Below are positions 7,800-14,975 of a stretch of 29,325 bases of DNA, piece after piece. A program made the position numbers and the translations under genes. The notes beneath the pieces are model-generated. The model did not search any database and was not told the DNA's origin. It saw nothing but the letters and a program-made list of their open reading frames with translations. The stretch is from JAQXGO01 sp045592445 (GTDB lineage: Bacteria; Bacillota; Clostridia; UMGS1883; UMGS1540), in contig JAZNUV010000047.1 of assembly GCA_045592445.1 (NCBI GenBank), forward strand, positions 1-29,325, in the 5' to 3' direction. Position 1 is the stretch's first letter. Every line of letters starts with the position of its first letter.

Positions 7800-8590
7800 T
7801 TTGCCTCCCCTCCCAAAAAACGAGTGCCTGCAGGGTGCCCTTCCAAAATATCATATAAAATCTCGGGGCGTTCGCCACACGCGACAATCACGTCAATTCC
7901 TGCCTTTGTGGCAATTTGTGCCGCCTTCACCTTGGTCGCCATGCCGCCCGTGCCGAGCGCGCCTGCCGAACCACCCGCCATTTCGACAACCTCAGGCGTA
8001 ATTTCTTTAATAATACGCATAAGGCGTGCCTCTTCATGTTCATGCGGGTCACTATCATAAAGCCCTTCCGTATCCGTCAGGATAATCAGAACATCTGCTT
8101 TCGTGACGGTGGCGACAACGGCACTGAGCGTGTCATTATCACCAAACCGCAGTTCATAGTCAGAAACAGGGTCATTTTCATTTACGATGGGTATAGCGCC
8201 ATATTCTAAAATGGTATCAAAGGTGTTGATAACATTCTGTTCACGCTCTGCATGGTCGACGATATCCTTCGTCATCAGAATCTGCGCGACTTTATAGCCG
8301 TATTCTGCAAAAAGACGGCCGTAAATATTCATAAGCTCGCATTGCCCGACGGCAGCGGCTGCCTGTTTTTCACGCGTGGTTTCGGGGCGCTTTTTCATGT
8401 CAAGCTTTGCCATGCCAACACCGACGGCGCCTGAGGAAACCAAAATCACCTCTTTTTCCATGTTACGAAGGCCTGAAATTACGCGCGTTAAATATTCAAT
8501 TCGCCGTAAATTCAGACGCCCCGTGGCGTGTGTTAAGGTGGAGGTGCCAACCTTCACCACAATTCGTTTTGCATCCCGTATGTCTTTCAT
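7796..8590 (-). CDS. proB: Glutamate 5-kinase (short form, no PUA domain)
   Basis: 264 residues. It phosphorylates glutamate to gamma-glutamyl phosphate, the feedback-controlled first step of proline synthesis. The amino-acid-kinase fold is clear: VVKVGTSTLTH at the N-terminus, LVSSGAVGVGMAKL, PIVNENDPVSDYELRFGDND, ILTDTEGLYDSDP and GTGGMATKVKAA. The protein ends at the kinase domain. The C-terminal PUA domain (about 100 residues) of the E. coli and many Bacillus enzymes is missing, as in several clostridial forms. This may alter proline feedback; that is inference. AGGAG lies 9 bases before the ATG, and there is a 3-base gap from the yjbQ-family gene. Confidence 0.96.
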   Translation of the reverse strand: MKDIRDAKRIVVKVGTSTLTHATGRLNLRRIEYLTRVISGLRNMEKEVILVSSGAVGVGMAKLDMKKRPETTREKQAAAAVGQCELMNIYGRLFAEYGYKVAQILMTKDIVDHAEREQNVINTFDTILEYGAIPIVNENDPVSDYELRFGDNDTLSAVVATVTKADVLIILTDTEGLYDSDPHEHEEARLMRIIKEITPEVVEMAGGSAGALGTGGMATKVKAAQIATKAGIDVIVACGERPEILYDILEGHPAGTRFLGGEAK

Positions 8591-8593
8591 TTG

Positions 8594-9010
8594 TTATTCT
8601 CCTATTATTTTTATCAGAACGCGTTTTGTGCGCTTGCCGTCCAGTTCATAGTAAAAAATCTGTTCCCAGGGTCCAAAATCAAGTTTGCCATCCGTTATGG
8701 CAACGACGACCTCACGGCCCATAATCGTGCGCTTTAAGTGCGCGTCACCATTATCCTCAAAGCCATTATGTGCATACTGACTGTACGGCTTTTCGGGGGC
8801 AAGCGTCTCAAGCCATCTTTCATAGTCGCTGTGCAGACCGCTCTCATCATCGTTTATGAACACGCTGGCGGTGATGTGCATGGCATTTACAAGCAAAAGA
8901 CCTTCCCGAATGCCGCTTTCAGAAAGTGCCGCGCGCACATCGGGCGTAATATTGACGATTTGCCTGCGGGCAGGCAGACAAAAGGAAAGCTCCTTCCGAT
9001 AGGATTTCAT
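8594..9010 (-). CDS. yjbQ: YjbQ/UPF0047-family protein
   Basis: 138 residues, the full family length. YjbQ proteins are small trimeric beta proteins often annotated as secondary thiamine-phosphate synthase, from weak activity in E. coli; the true role is unsettled. Visible family features: NITPDVRAAL, LLLVNAMHITASVFINDDESGL with the conserved His, the NGDAHLKRTIMG segment with the second His, and DGKLDFGPWEQIFYYELDGKR. GGAGG lies at the end of tsaE upstream of the ATG, with only 1 base between the genes. No thiamine genes are nearby, so the context does not support a thiamine role. Confidence 0.92.
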   Translation of the reverse strand: MKSYRKELSFCLPARRQIVNITPDVRAALSESGIREGLLLVNAMHITASVFINDDESGLHSDYERWLETLAPEKPYSQYAHNGFEDNGDAHLKRTIMGREVVVAITDGKLDFGPWEQIFYYELDGKRTKRVLIKIIGE

Positions 9011-9011
9011 G

Positions 9012-9419
9012 TTATATTTCCTCCGTTTCTATTTGGCGTATGTCCGCATTTTTTGCGGTAATACGAACGACGGTCGCACGACCGATACGATGCATAAAAG
9101 CGTTTGGCCATTCGATAACAGTAATACCATTTTCAAGATACGAGTCAAAATCAATATCGTCCAGCTCCTCGTCCGAAGAAAGACGGTATAAGTCAAAGTG
9201 GTGAATGGGCACAGAACCGTCATAGATATGCAGGAGTGTAAATGTTGGACTCATAACACGCCCTGAAAAACCGTAGCCGCGCGCCAATCCACGAGTGAAG
9301 GCCGTTTTGCCCGCACCTAAATCCCCAATCAGACAAAAGGTGTGCGGAGGCATAAATGCGTGCGCAAGCGCCTCGCCAAGTGCCTCTGTTTCAGCGGCAC
9401 TATGTGTTTCATATTGCAT
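9012..9419 (-). CDS. tsaE: tRNA threonylcarbamoyladenosine biosynthesis ATPase TsaE
   Basis: 135 residues. TsaE is the ATPase that works with TsaB-TsaD in making t6A at position 37 of ANN-decoding tRNAs. Motifs: the P-loop GDLGAGKTAFTRGLARGYG, SPTFTLLHIYDG, then HFDLYRLSSDEELDDIDFDSYLENGITVIEWPNAF. The frame opens at an ATG at 9443, but that codon is about the predicted transcription start and has no ribosome site. The ATG at 9419 (MQYETH) has AAGGAAGAG upstream, so I place the start there. It is the first gene of the operon. The usual partner tsaB is not in the window. Confidence 0.94.
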   Translation of the reverse strand: MQYETHSAAETEALGEALAHAFMPPHTFCLIGDLGAGKTAFTRGLARGYGFSGRVMSPTFTLLHIYDGSVPIHHFDLYRLSSDEELDDIDFDSYLENGITVIEWPNAFMHRIGRATVVRITAKNADIRQIETEEI

Positions 9420-9449
9420 AAATCTCTTCCTTTTTGCTAACATAAAACT

Positions 9450-9458
9450 ATTATAACA
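9450..9458 (-). promoter_or_regulatory. Extended -10 promoter of the ten-gene minus-strand operon
   Basis: On the minus strand the sequence reads TGTTATAAT, a perfect -10 hexamer with the TGn extension. No good -35 stands 17 bases upstream, which extended -10 promoters tolerate. The predicted start is near 9443, giving a leader of about 24 nt before tsaE. Gaps among the ten downstream genes are at most 21 bases, so a single transcript is plausible. Confidence 0.7.
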
Positions 9459-9592
9459 TATAAAAAGGAAAAATCCTACATAATTTTGAAAAAATATATA
9501 AAATTTTATATTTTAGTTACTGTTTTGAAATATAGGCATTAAAAGCATATAAAAAACTGCTGGATGCGCATATTTTGTGATGCAAAAAAGAG

Positions 9593-9621
9593 TTGATTTT
9601 TGGGGCCAAATACTGTATACT
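9593..9621 (+). promoter_or_regulatory. Sigma-A promoter of the DUF1624/YycI-like pair
   Basis: TTGATT (9593-9598), 17-base spacer, TATACT (9616-9621). The predicted start is near 9628, with AAAAAGGAG following at once and the GTG start at 9642. It diverges from the tsaE promoter; the AT-rich 9459-9592 between them holds no gene. Confidence 0.72.
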
Positions 9622-9641
9622 GAAAAAAAGGAGATGAGAGG

Positions 9642-10379
9642 GTGCACAAAGAAAGAATCGGTTTTATAGATGATGTACGGGGCATAGCACTCGTTGCCAT
9701 GATTTTTTATCATGCCGCATTTAATGTGGTGCAGTTTTCATCCTTTTCCATACCTTGGCTTTCGAGTCTTATGGAAAGTGAGATGCTGGAAGCTGTGCGC
9801 GTTCTTTTTGTGATTATTTTCCTGCTTTTGGCAGGAATCTGCACACGGCTGACGCATCGACCGTTTGTGCGTGCGTTGAAGGTCGGCGTGGGTGCACTTT
9901 TGGTGACGGCGGCGACTTGGATTTTTGTGCCCGAAGATAAAATTATTTTTGGTATTTTGCATCTTATGGCAACTTCCATGCTTCTATATGCTGTTTTCGG
10001 GAAGTTTTTTTGTCGTATACCGCCTGTTTTTGGGCTTGTGGCGAGTTTTTTAATCGGGGCCTTTACTTTTGCAGTACAAGATGGTTTTCTCGGGGTGACT
10101 CCCTTCAAAATTATGATGCCGGATGCTTGGTATCAAAGTGGGGCAGGCCTGATATTCGGATTTGCGCCCCAAAGCTTTCAAAGCTTTGATTATGTGCCGA
10201 TTTTCCCTTATTTCTTTTTCTTTTTATGTGGAAGCTTTCTGGCAAGATTGCGTCTGCCGACATGGGAAAGCCACAGCCGCTTTTTCGCATGGGTAGGGCG
10301 GCACAGTCTTTGGGTATATCTTTTGCATCAGCCGATTTTATGGGGTATATTTTTAATTTTGGAGAGGTGCGGTATATGA
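9642..10379 (+). CDS. DUF1624 (heparan-alpha-glucosaminide acetyltransferase-like) membrane protein
   Basis: 245 residues, a multi-pass membrane protein with about 7 hydrophobic segments. The N-terminus RIGFIDDVRGIALVAMIFYHAAFN carries the RG...M...H pattern of the DUF1624 family, whose relatives move acetyl groups across membranes onto sugars. The phrase FGILHLMATSMLLY near 107 is also typical, as is the HSLWVYLLHQPILWG ending shared with membrane acyltransferases. The GTG start has AAAAAGGAG upstream, and a sigma-A promoter lies just before it. The stop overlaps the next start by ATGA. A role in modifying an envelope glycan is possible but not shown; the substrate is unknown. Confidence 0.8.
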   Translation: MHKERIGFIDDVRGIALVAMIFYHAAFNVVQFSSFSIPWLSSLMESEMLEAVRVLFVIIFLLLAGICTRLTHRPFVRALKVGVGALLVTAATWIFVPEDKIIFGILHLMATSMLLYAVFGKFFCRIPPVFGLVASFLIGAFTFAVQDGFLGVTPFKIMMPDAWYQSGAGLIFGFAPQSFQSFDYVPIFPYFFFFLCGSFLARLRLPTWESHSRFFAWVGRHSLWVYLLHQPILWGIFLILERCGI

Positions 10380-11152
10380 ATTGGCATCGTATTAAAACAG
10401 TTTTAATTTTTCTTTTTTTGGCAATCAACCTGTTCTTAACTTCCTTGCTTCTTTATGAAAATATTGCATCAAAGAAGGCGGAGGAAAAACGGCTTCATGC
10501 TGCAATTGCGGTGCTTCGCGCCGCGGATATTCGGATGGAGACGGGGAAAGTCATTGCTGACGGGGCACGTATGGCGACGCTTACGGTAGAAAATCCAACG
10601 GCGGATGCGGAAGCTTTTGCTACAAGTCTTTTGGGGGATACGCCGCTTAGAATGGGAAACACATATCGCAGACAAGGCAAAACGGTTACCATTACCGAAA
10701 CGGGGTTTTGCTATCACGGAAATCTTGCACCGAAAGGGACGGAGAAGGACGCGGTCGGTACGATGCGGGATGCGTTGCGCAAAATGGGTTTTTCCATGAA
10801 CTATGCAAAAGGGTACGAAAAGGACGGGAAGGTATATTTTACGACACTCGTCAGTGGGAGGCCCTTATACGATTGCACATTGATGGTGACACCAAGCGGA
10901 ACAGAAATTGCATCTATTGAAGGGAAATGGCCGCACGTTCTGGAGGTGCAAGGGACAAAGGAAAGGGTTTCAGGAGCGGCGGATGCACTCATACGGCTTT
11001 TAAATGAACCGAATGCCGCCAATAGTACAGTGACAGAGGTTTCACTTGGTTACGCCGTCTTGGTGGATGGTGGGTACCAAACGGCGAATGCGGTACCTGT
11101 ATGGCGAATTGTGACGGACAAAGCTGTATACATGTATGATGCCAGGATTTGA
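10376..11152 (+). CDS. Orphan YycI-like single-pass membrane protein
   Basis: 258 residues from the ATG at 10376; the frame is open further upstream inside the previous gene, but GGAGAG lies 9 bases before this ATG. The N-terminus MNWHRIKTVLIFLFLAINLFLTSLLLYEN is a short cytoplasmic tail plus one transmembrane helix, followed by an extracytoplasmic domain of about 225 residues. This layout and the (M-x-W-x-x-x-K-T-x-L-I) start match the YycI family. In Bacillus, YycI with YycH restrains the WalK histidine kinase of the cell-wall two-component system. Here no walRK or yycH is present; its only partner is the DUF1624 membrane protein, with which it is translationally coupled. I call the family with moderate confidence from pattern only. 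Confidence 0.72.
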   Translation: MNWHRIKTVLIFLFLAINLFLTSLLLYENIASKKAEEKRLHAAIAVLRAADIRMETGKVIADGARMATLTVENPTADAEAFATSLLGDTPLRMGNTYRRQGKTVTITETGFCYHGNLAPKGTEKDAVGTMRDALRKMGFSMNYAKGYEKDGKVYFTTLVSGRPLYDCTLMVTPSGTEIASIEGKWPHVLEVQGTKERVSGAADALIRLLNEPNAANSTVTEVSLGYAVLVDGGYQTANAVPVWRIVTDKAVYMYDARI

Positions 11153-11214
11153 GTTTATGCAAAATAAACAAAAAAATTAAAAAAAGATTGTTTATTTTAG
11201 TCATTTCATTATGT

Positions 11215-11283
11215 TTCAATTTATATTATAATATAAACATATACTGAATAGAGTATATTTATAATTTATATATAAGGGGAGGA
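11215..11283 (+). promoter_or_regulatory. AT-rich upstream region of the EF-G-like gene
   Basis: Two -10-like boxes are present, TATAAT at 11227-11232 and TATACT at 11240-11245, but neither has a convincing -35. A strong ribosome site (AAGGGGAGG) stands at 11275-11283, 6 bases from the ATG. The whole 11153-11289 gap is AT-rich and shows no terminator for the preceding gene. Confidence 0.4.
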
Positions 11284-11289
11284 ACAGTA

Positions 11290-13377
11290 ATGGAAAAGTA
11301 TGCAGTGGACAAGATTCGAAACGTTGTGCTGATGGCGCATGGCGGAGCCGGAAAAACGTCTTTTGCGGAAGCGATGCTTTTTAATGCAGGCGCGTCAGAC
11401 CGTTTGGGTAAGACACAAGACGGAACAACCGTGATGGACTATGATTCAGAAGAAACCAAGCGTAAAATTTCGATTAACACAGCAGTTGCGCCTTTGGAAT
11501 GGAAAAATCGGAAAATCAATATTATAGATACGCCCGGCTATTTTGATTTTGTGGGCGAAGTAAAAGAAGGCATTCGTGTTGCAGACGCCGCTGTCATACT
11601 GGTTTCCGGTCGAAGCGGTGTAGCCGTAGGGACAGAGCATGCATGGGAATATGCAACGGAAAAAGGCATTCCTTCTGCCTTCTTTATCAATAAAATGGAT
11701 GACGAAAATGCAAATTTTGCCAATACGCTTGCAGGGCTTAAGGAAAAGTTTGGTACAGCACTTGCACCGTTCCAGGTGCCTGTTCGCGAAGATGGAAAGC
11801 TTGTTGGTTTTGTCGACATCGTAGAAATGAAAGGGTATCGGTATGACGGGGCAAAACTGCAGGATATGGCAATTCCGGACAGTGTTTCGACAGAGCTTGA
11901 TGCCGCACGCGGTTTTTTGATGGAAGCAATTGCGGAAACAGATGAAGCACTGATGGAAAAATATTTTGCGGGGGAAGAATTTACTGCCGACGAGATGACA
12001 AATGCCATTAAAAAAGGCGTAAAGGTTGGTGCTTTGGTGCCTGTTTTTTGCGGCAGCGCAACTGCAAATCGCGGGATTACACCGGTTATGGACGCGATTG
12101 CAGGCTATTTCCCCTCTCCGCAAGATGCAGACGAGGTGGTGGCGAAGGACGCAAAAAACGGCGAAGAAAAAACACTGGCACCTGACCCTGCTGCACCGCT
12201 GGCAGCCGTTGTATTTAAGACGATTGCGGACCAGTTTGTCGGAAAAATTTCAATTTTCCGTGTTTATTCCGGCACATTAAAAGCAGATTCCACTGTTTTG
12301 AATGCACAGACGGGAACGCAGGAAAAAATCGGCAAAATCTTTATGCTGCGCGGTAAAAAACAAATTGAAACAGATTCCATTTTGGCAGGTGACATTGGTG
12401 CAGTCACAAAGCTTGCTGTGACGCAGACAGGGCATACATTATGTGCCCCCACAACGCCTGTTATCCTGGAAGGGATTGATTTCCCTGCGCCGAATTTGTC
12501 TCTGGCGATTGTGCCGAAGGCAAAAGGGGATGAAGAAAAAATCGGTAGCGGTCTGCATAAGCTGGAGGAAGAGGACCCCTGCTTTAAAGTTATAAACAAC
12601 AAAGAAACGAGACAGATGATTATTTCGGGTATTGGTGAACAACATCTGGATATTATTGTCAGCAAACTGAAGACAAAATTTGGTGTTGCTGTTGATTTGA
12701 TTGAACCGCGCGTGCCATACCGCGAAACGCTTCGCAAAAAGGTCAAGGTACAAGGTCGCCATAAGAAACAGTCGGGCGGGCACGGACAGTTTGGTGATGT
12801 GTGGATTGAATTTGAACCGGGAGATACGGATGATTTGATTTTTGAAACCAACATTTTTGGCGGTGCCGTACCGAAAAACTTCTTCCCTGCCGTTGAAAAA
12901 GGTCTTCGTGAATGTATCACAAAAGGCGTTTTGGCAGGCTACCCTGTTGTAGGGCTCAAGGCTACGCTTGTGGATGGCTCGTACCATCCGGTCGACTCGT
13001 CTGAAATGGCGTTTAAGGTTGCCGCATCCCTGGCATATAAGGAAGGGTTAAAGCAGGCAGGCCCCGTGCTTTTAGAGCCGATTGGCAGTCTGGAAGTGAT
13101 TGTTCCAGAAGGTGATATGGGTGATATTATCGGCGATGTGAACAAACGCCGCGGCAGAATTTTGGGCATGAATCCCATCGGGAAAGGTCTTGGCAAGGTT
13201 GAGGCAGAGGTGCCGATGAGCGAAATGCATAAATACGCAACAGATTTGCGCTCGATGACAGGCGGTCGCGGTAAGTTTACGCTTGCCTTTGAACGCTACG
13301 AGGAAGCGCCCCAAAATGTTGCGCAAGTCCTGATTGACAAAGCAAAAGCAGCCGCAGAAGCGGAAAAGGAAAAATAA
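11290..13377 (+). CDS. Divergent elongation factor G-like GTPase (EF-G2/FusA2 type)
   Basis: 695 residues, the full EF-G layout. The GTPase motifs are shifted: G1 reads AHGGAGKTS (16-24) where canonical EF-G has AHIDAGKTT; G3 is IDTPGYFDF (D80); G4 is NKMDDEN (134-140). Switch I is DYDSEETKRKISINTA instead of the usual E-x-E-R-G-I-T-I-x-S. Domain IV keeps KKQSGGHGQFGDVWIEFEP and the C-terminal EMHKYATDLRSMTGGRGKF. The family forms a second EF-G lineage in Firmicutes and Actinobacteria; an actinobacterial member was reported to bind ribosomes with weak or no GTPase activity. It is not near rpsL/rpsG/tuf, so the housekeeping fusA should be elsewhere. It is a monocistronic unit ending in a strong terminator. 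Confidence 0.88.
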   Translation: MEKYAVDKIRNVVLMAHGGAGKTSFAEAMLFNAGASDRLGKTQDGTTVMDYDSEETKRKISINTAVAPLEWKNRKINIIDTPGYFDFVGEVKEGIRVADAAVILVSGRSGVAVGTEHAWEYATEKGIPSAFFINKMDDENANFANTLAGLKEKFGTALAPFQVPVREDGKLVGFVDIVEMKGYRYDGAKLQDMAIPDSVSTELDAARGFLMEAIAETDEALMEKYFAGEEFTADEMTNAIKKGVKVGALVPVFCGSATANRGITPVMDAIAGYFPSPQDADEVVAKDAKNGEEKTLAPDPAAPLAAVVFKTIADQFVGKISIFRVYSGTLKADSTVLNAQTGTQEKIGKIFMLRGKKQIETDSILAGDIGAVTKLAVTQTGHTLCAPTTPVILEGIDFPAPNLSLAIVPKAKGDEEKIGSGLHKLEEEDPCFKVINNKETRQMIISGIGEQHLDIIVSKLKTKFGVAVDLIEPRVPYRETLRKKVKVQGRHKKQSGGHGQFGDVWIEFEPGDTDDLIFETNIFGGAVPKNFFPAVEKGLRECITKGVLAGYPVVGLKATLVDGSYHPVDSSEMAFKVAASLAYKEGLKQAGPVLLEPIGSLEVIVPEGDMGDIIGDVNKRRGRILGMNPIGKGLGKVEAEVPMSEMHKYATDLRSMTGGRGKFTLAFERYEEAPQNVAQVLIDKAKAAAEAEKEK

Positions 13378-13411
13378 AAGACAATATTTAAACGATTGTT
13401 TTTAGTACTGT

Positions 13412-13460
13412 AAAAGGTCTCCTGTTGTATTTATTATACCACAGGAGACCTTTTGTTTTA
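13412..13460. terminator. Bidirectional intrinsic terminator
   Basis: AAAAGGTCTCCTGT (13412-13425) pairs perfectly with ACAGGAGACCTTTT (13441-13454). After one mismatch, four more pairs (GTAT/ATAC) follow, with a 5-base loop. T-rich sequence follows on the plus strand and the mirror A-tract precedes it. It separates the convergent EF-G-like gene (+) and the gene ending at 13482 (-) and can stop both. Confidence 0.92.
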
Positions 13461-13481
13461 GCACAGGCAAAACAATAAAGA

Positions 13482-14813
13482 TTATTTGAATAGAAATTCT
13501 GTCAGAATCGGCACGATAATCGCTAAAATCGCAATCCAAAGCGCAAGCTTGTTAAAGGTATAGGCCTGATTGACATTGGCAGCCTCATAAAGTCTTTCGA
13601 TTTCACCGCTTAAATGGCAATTGCTTTTTTCAATATAAAGCGAATTTTGCAGCGCTTCGTAAAGCTCAATGCCTTGGTCTTGACAAGTCAGCTCCACATT
13701 CATGAGTTGATTTTGAAACGCAATATATTTTTCCTGCAGGAATAACAATTGCAAAAGCTTTTTACGTTTTAAATTCCGCCCCTTTTTTTCAAAACCTGCG
13801 GACAAATCTGCTGCAAGTGCATCAAACGCAATAATGGAAGCGCGCTGCGCCAAAACAATGGAGACCATTTGCGTATACTGAATCAAAAACGGTTGAATTA
13901 CACTGTAATATACATTTTCACGTGCGTCGGCACGCTCACCTGTAATACAAACAAAGGAGTAGTGTGAAACGGCGTGAAGTGTTCCACATTCCATCCAACG
14001 TGCATAAACGCTTTTTTCAAGGATTTTGCGGCGCATTTCTTCGGTGGGACAACTGCATGCACCGGGCGTGTCGATATAGATAAATTCATATAAATCTGCT
14101 GCGGCGTCGGCATCAGTTTCATACTGTGAAACCTGATTAAAATACGCAGCATCATTGACCAAAGTAGTGACAAACATTCTGTCATCCACGGCGGGGCAGA
14201 TTGTATCCCCTAAAAGAGTAACAATAAATTGTGGGATAAACGTGGTTTTGACAGTAGCATTTTTCTCTGCAAACGTTTCTTTCAGATTTGTGTATTCCAT
14301 ATGGTCTTTTGCATAGCGAATGCCTAAAACATCAGCACACAATAAATTTGTGTCCGATAAGTACGGCGCGAAGGTACGTCTGCCGTAGGCGTTAATTTTC
14401 TTGACCGCATCCATAGAGGGATAAGCTTGGTTTTCTGTTTCAAAAATTAAAAGACCGATGCCTGTGTTAAAAAGTTTCAGGCGAAGTGCATGGAGCGGCA
14501 GGTCAAACACCTCTCCGTTTTTTTCGATATGGTAAAATGCTTTGTCATGCACTTTTTCGGGACAATAGCAGTAGTTTTTCACAATACCCTGCCCAAGACC
14601 GAAAATCGAATTTCGCGCGGGTTTGGTGAAGTATTGGAATGCCTGATAAATCTGTGCTGTGTCCGTTTCTACTTCTATTTCATCGGGTGCCAAAAGGTCG
14701 TCAGGTTGCCAACCGCGCGCCACAAGAGAGGCAGAAAAGGCAGAAGCTTTTTCACCACAGTCCCACAAAAACGGGAAATAAAATGTATGATAGCTATACG
14801 TTGCAGCCTGCAT
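13482..14813 (-). CDS. Unrecognised membrane-anchored protein with CorA-like C-terminus
   Basis: 443 residues. I do not recognise a family. The first 300 residues look soluble, with mixed strands and several Cys/aromatic residues. Residues near 330-420 are helical (KRKKLLQLLFLQEKYIAF, then NQLMNVELTCQDQGIELYEAL), ending in one hydrophobic helix (LALWIAILAIIVPILTEFLF) at the very C-terminus. The helical stalk plus C-terminal membrane helix recalls CorA-like divalent-cation proteins, but the GMN motif and second helix of CorA are absent. The frame opens at 14873, but that ATG lies at the -35 box of a strong promoter. The ATG at 14813 (MQAATYS) has AAAGGA 8 bases upstream and is chosen. It is divergent from the ABC exporter genes. 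Confidence 0.75.
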   Translation of the reverse strand: MQAATYSYHTFYFPFLWDCGEKASAFSASLVARGWQPDDLLAPDEIEVETDTAQIYQAFQYFTKPARNSIFGLGQGIVKNYCYCPEKVHDKAFYHIEKNGEVFDLPLHALRLKLFNTGIGLLIFETENQAYPSMDAVKKINAYGRRTFAPYLSDTNLLCADVLGIRYAKDHMEYTNLKETFAEKNATVKTTFIPQFIVTLLGDTICPAVDDRMFVTTLVNDAAYFNQVSQYETDADAAADLYEFIYIDTPGACSCPTEEMRRKILEKSVYARWMECGTLHAVSHYSFVCITGERADARENVYYSVIQPFLIQYTQMVSIVLAQRASIIAFDALAADLSAGFEKKGRNLKRKKLLQLLFLQEKYIAFQNQLMNVELTCQDQGIELYEALQNSLYIEKSNCHLSGEIERLYEAANVNQAYTFNKLALWIAILAIIVPILTEFLFK

Positions 14814-14843
14814 AATCATCATCCTTTGTGTCTTGTTTTCTTT

Positions 14844-14872
14844 ATTATACATGAAAAGATGATAAATGTCCA
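14844..14872 (-). promoter_or_regulatory. Sigma-A promoter of the 443-residue protein
   Basis: On the minus strand: TGGACA (14867-14872), 17-base spacer, TATAAT (14844-14849). The predicted start near 14837 leaves a leader of about 24 nt to the ATG at 14813. Confidence 0.85.
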
Positions 14873-14911
14873 TATAATTATGAAGGAATCGTAAATTCTA
14901 CACGGGTCACC

Positions 14912-14940
14912 TTGACAAGATATGCAAAATTTTATATAAT
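14912..14940 (+). promoter_or_regulatory. Consensus sigma-A promoter of the ABC exporter operon
   Basis: TTGACA (14912-14917), 17-base spacer, TATAAT (14935-14940): a perfect match to the sigma-A consensus. The predicted start near 14947 puts the in-frame GTG at 14943 outside the transcript and supports the TTG start at 14976. Only 39 bases separate this from the divergent -35 box. Confidence 0.93.
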
Positions 14941-14975
14941 AAGTGGAAAGATTTGCAGTTTGGAGGAAAATCAAT

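Noticed and set aside
11446..12123. Long antisense open frames in the EF-G-like gene
   Set aside because: Shadow frames of a well-conserved coding region, with no promoter or ribosome site of their own.
14943..14975. GTG start for the first ABC gene
   Set aside because: It lies upstream of the predicted transcription start of a perfect promoter; the TTG at 14976 follows GGAGG at good spacing.
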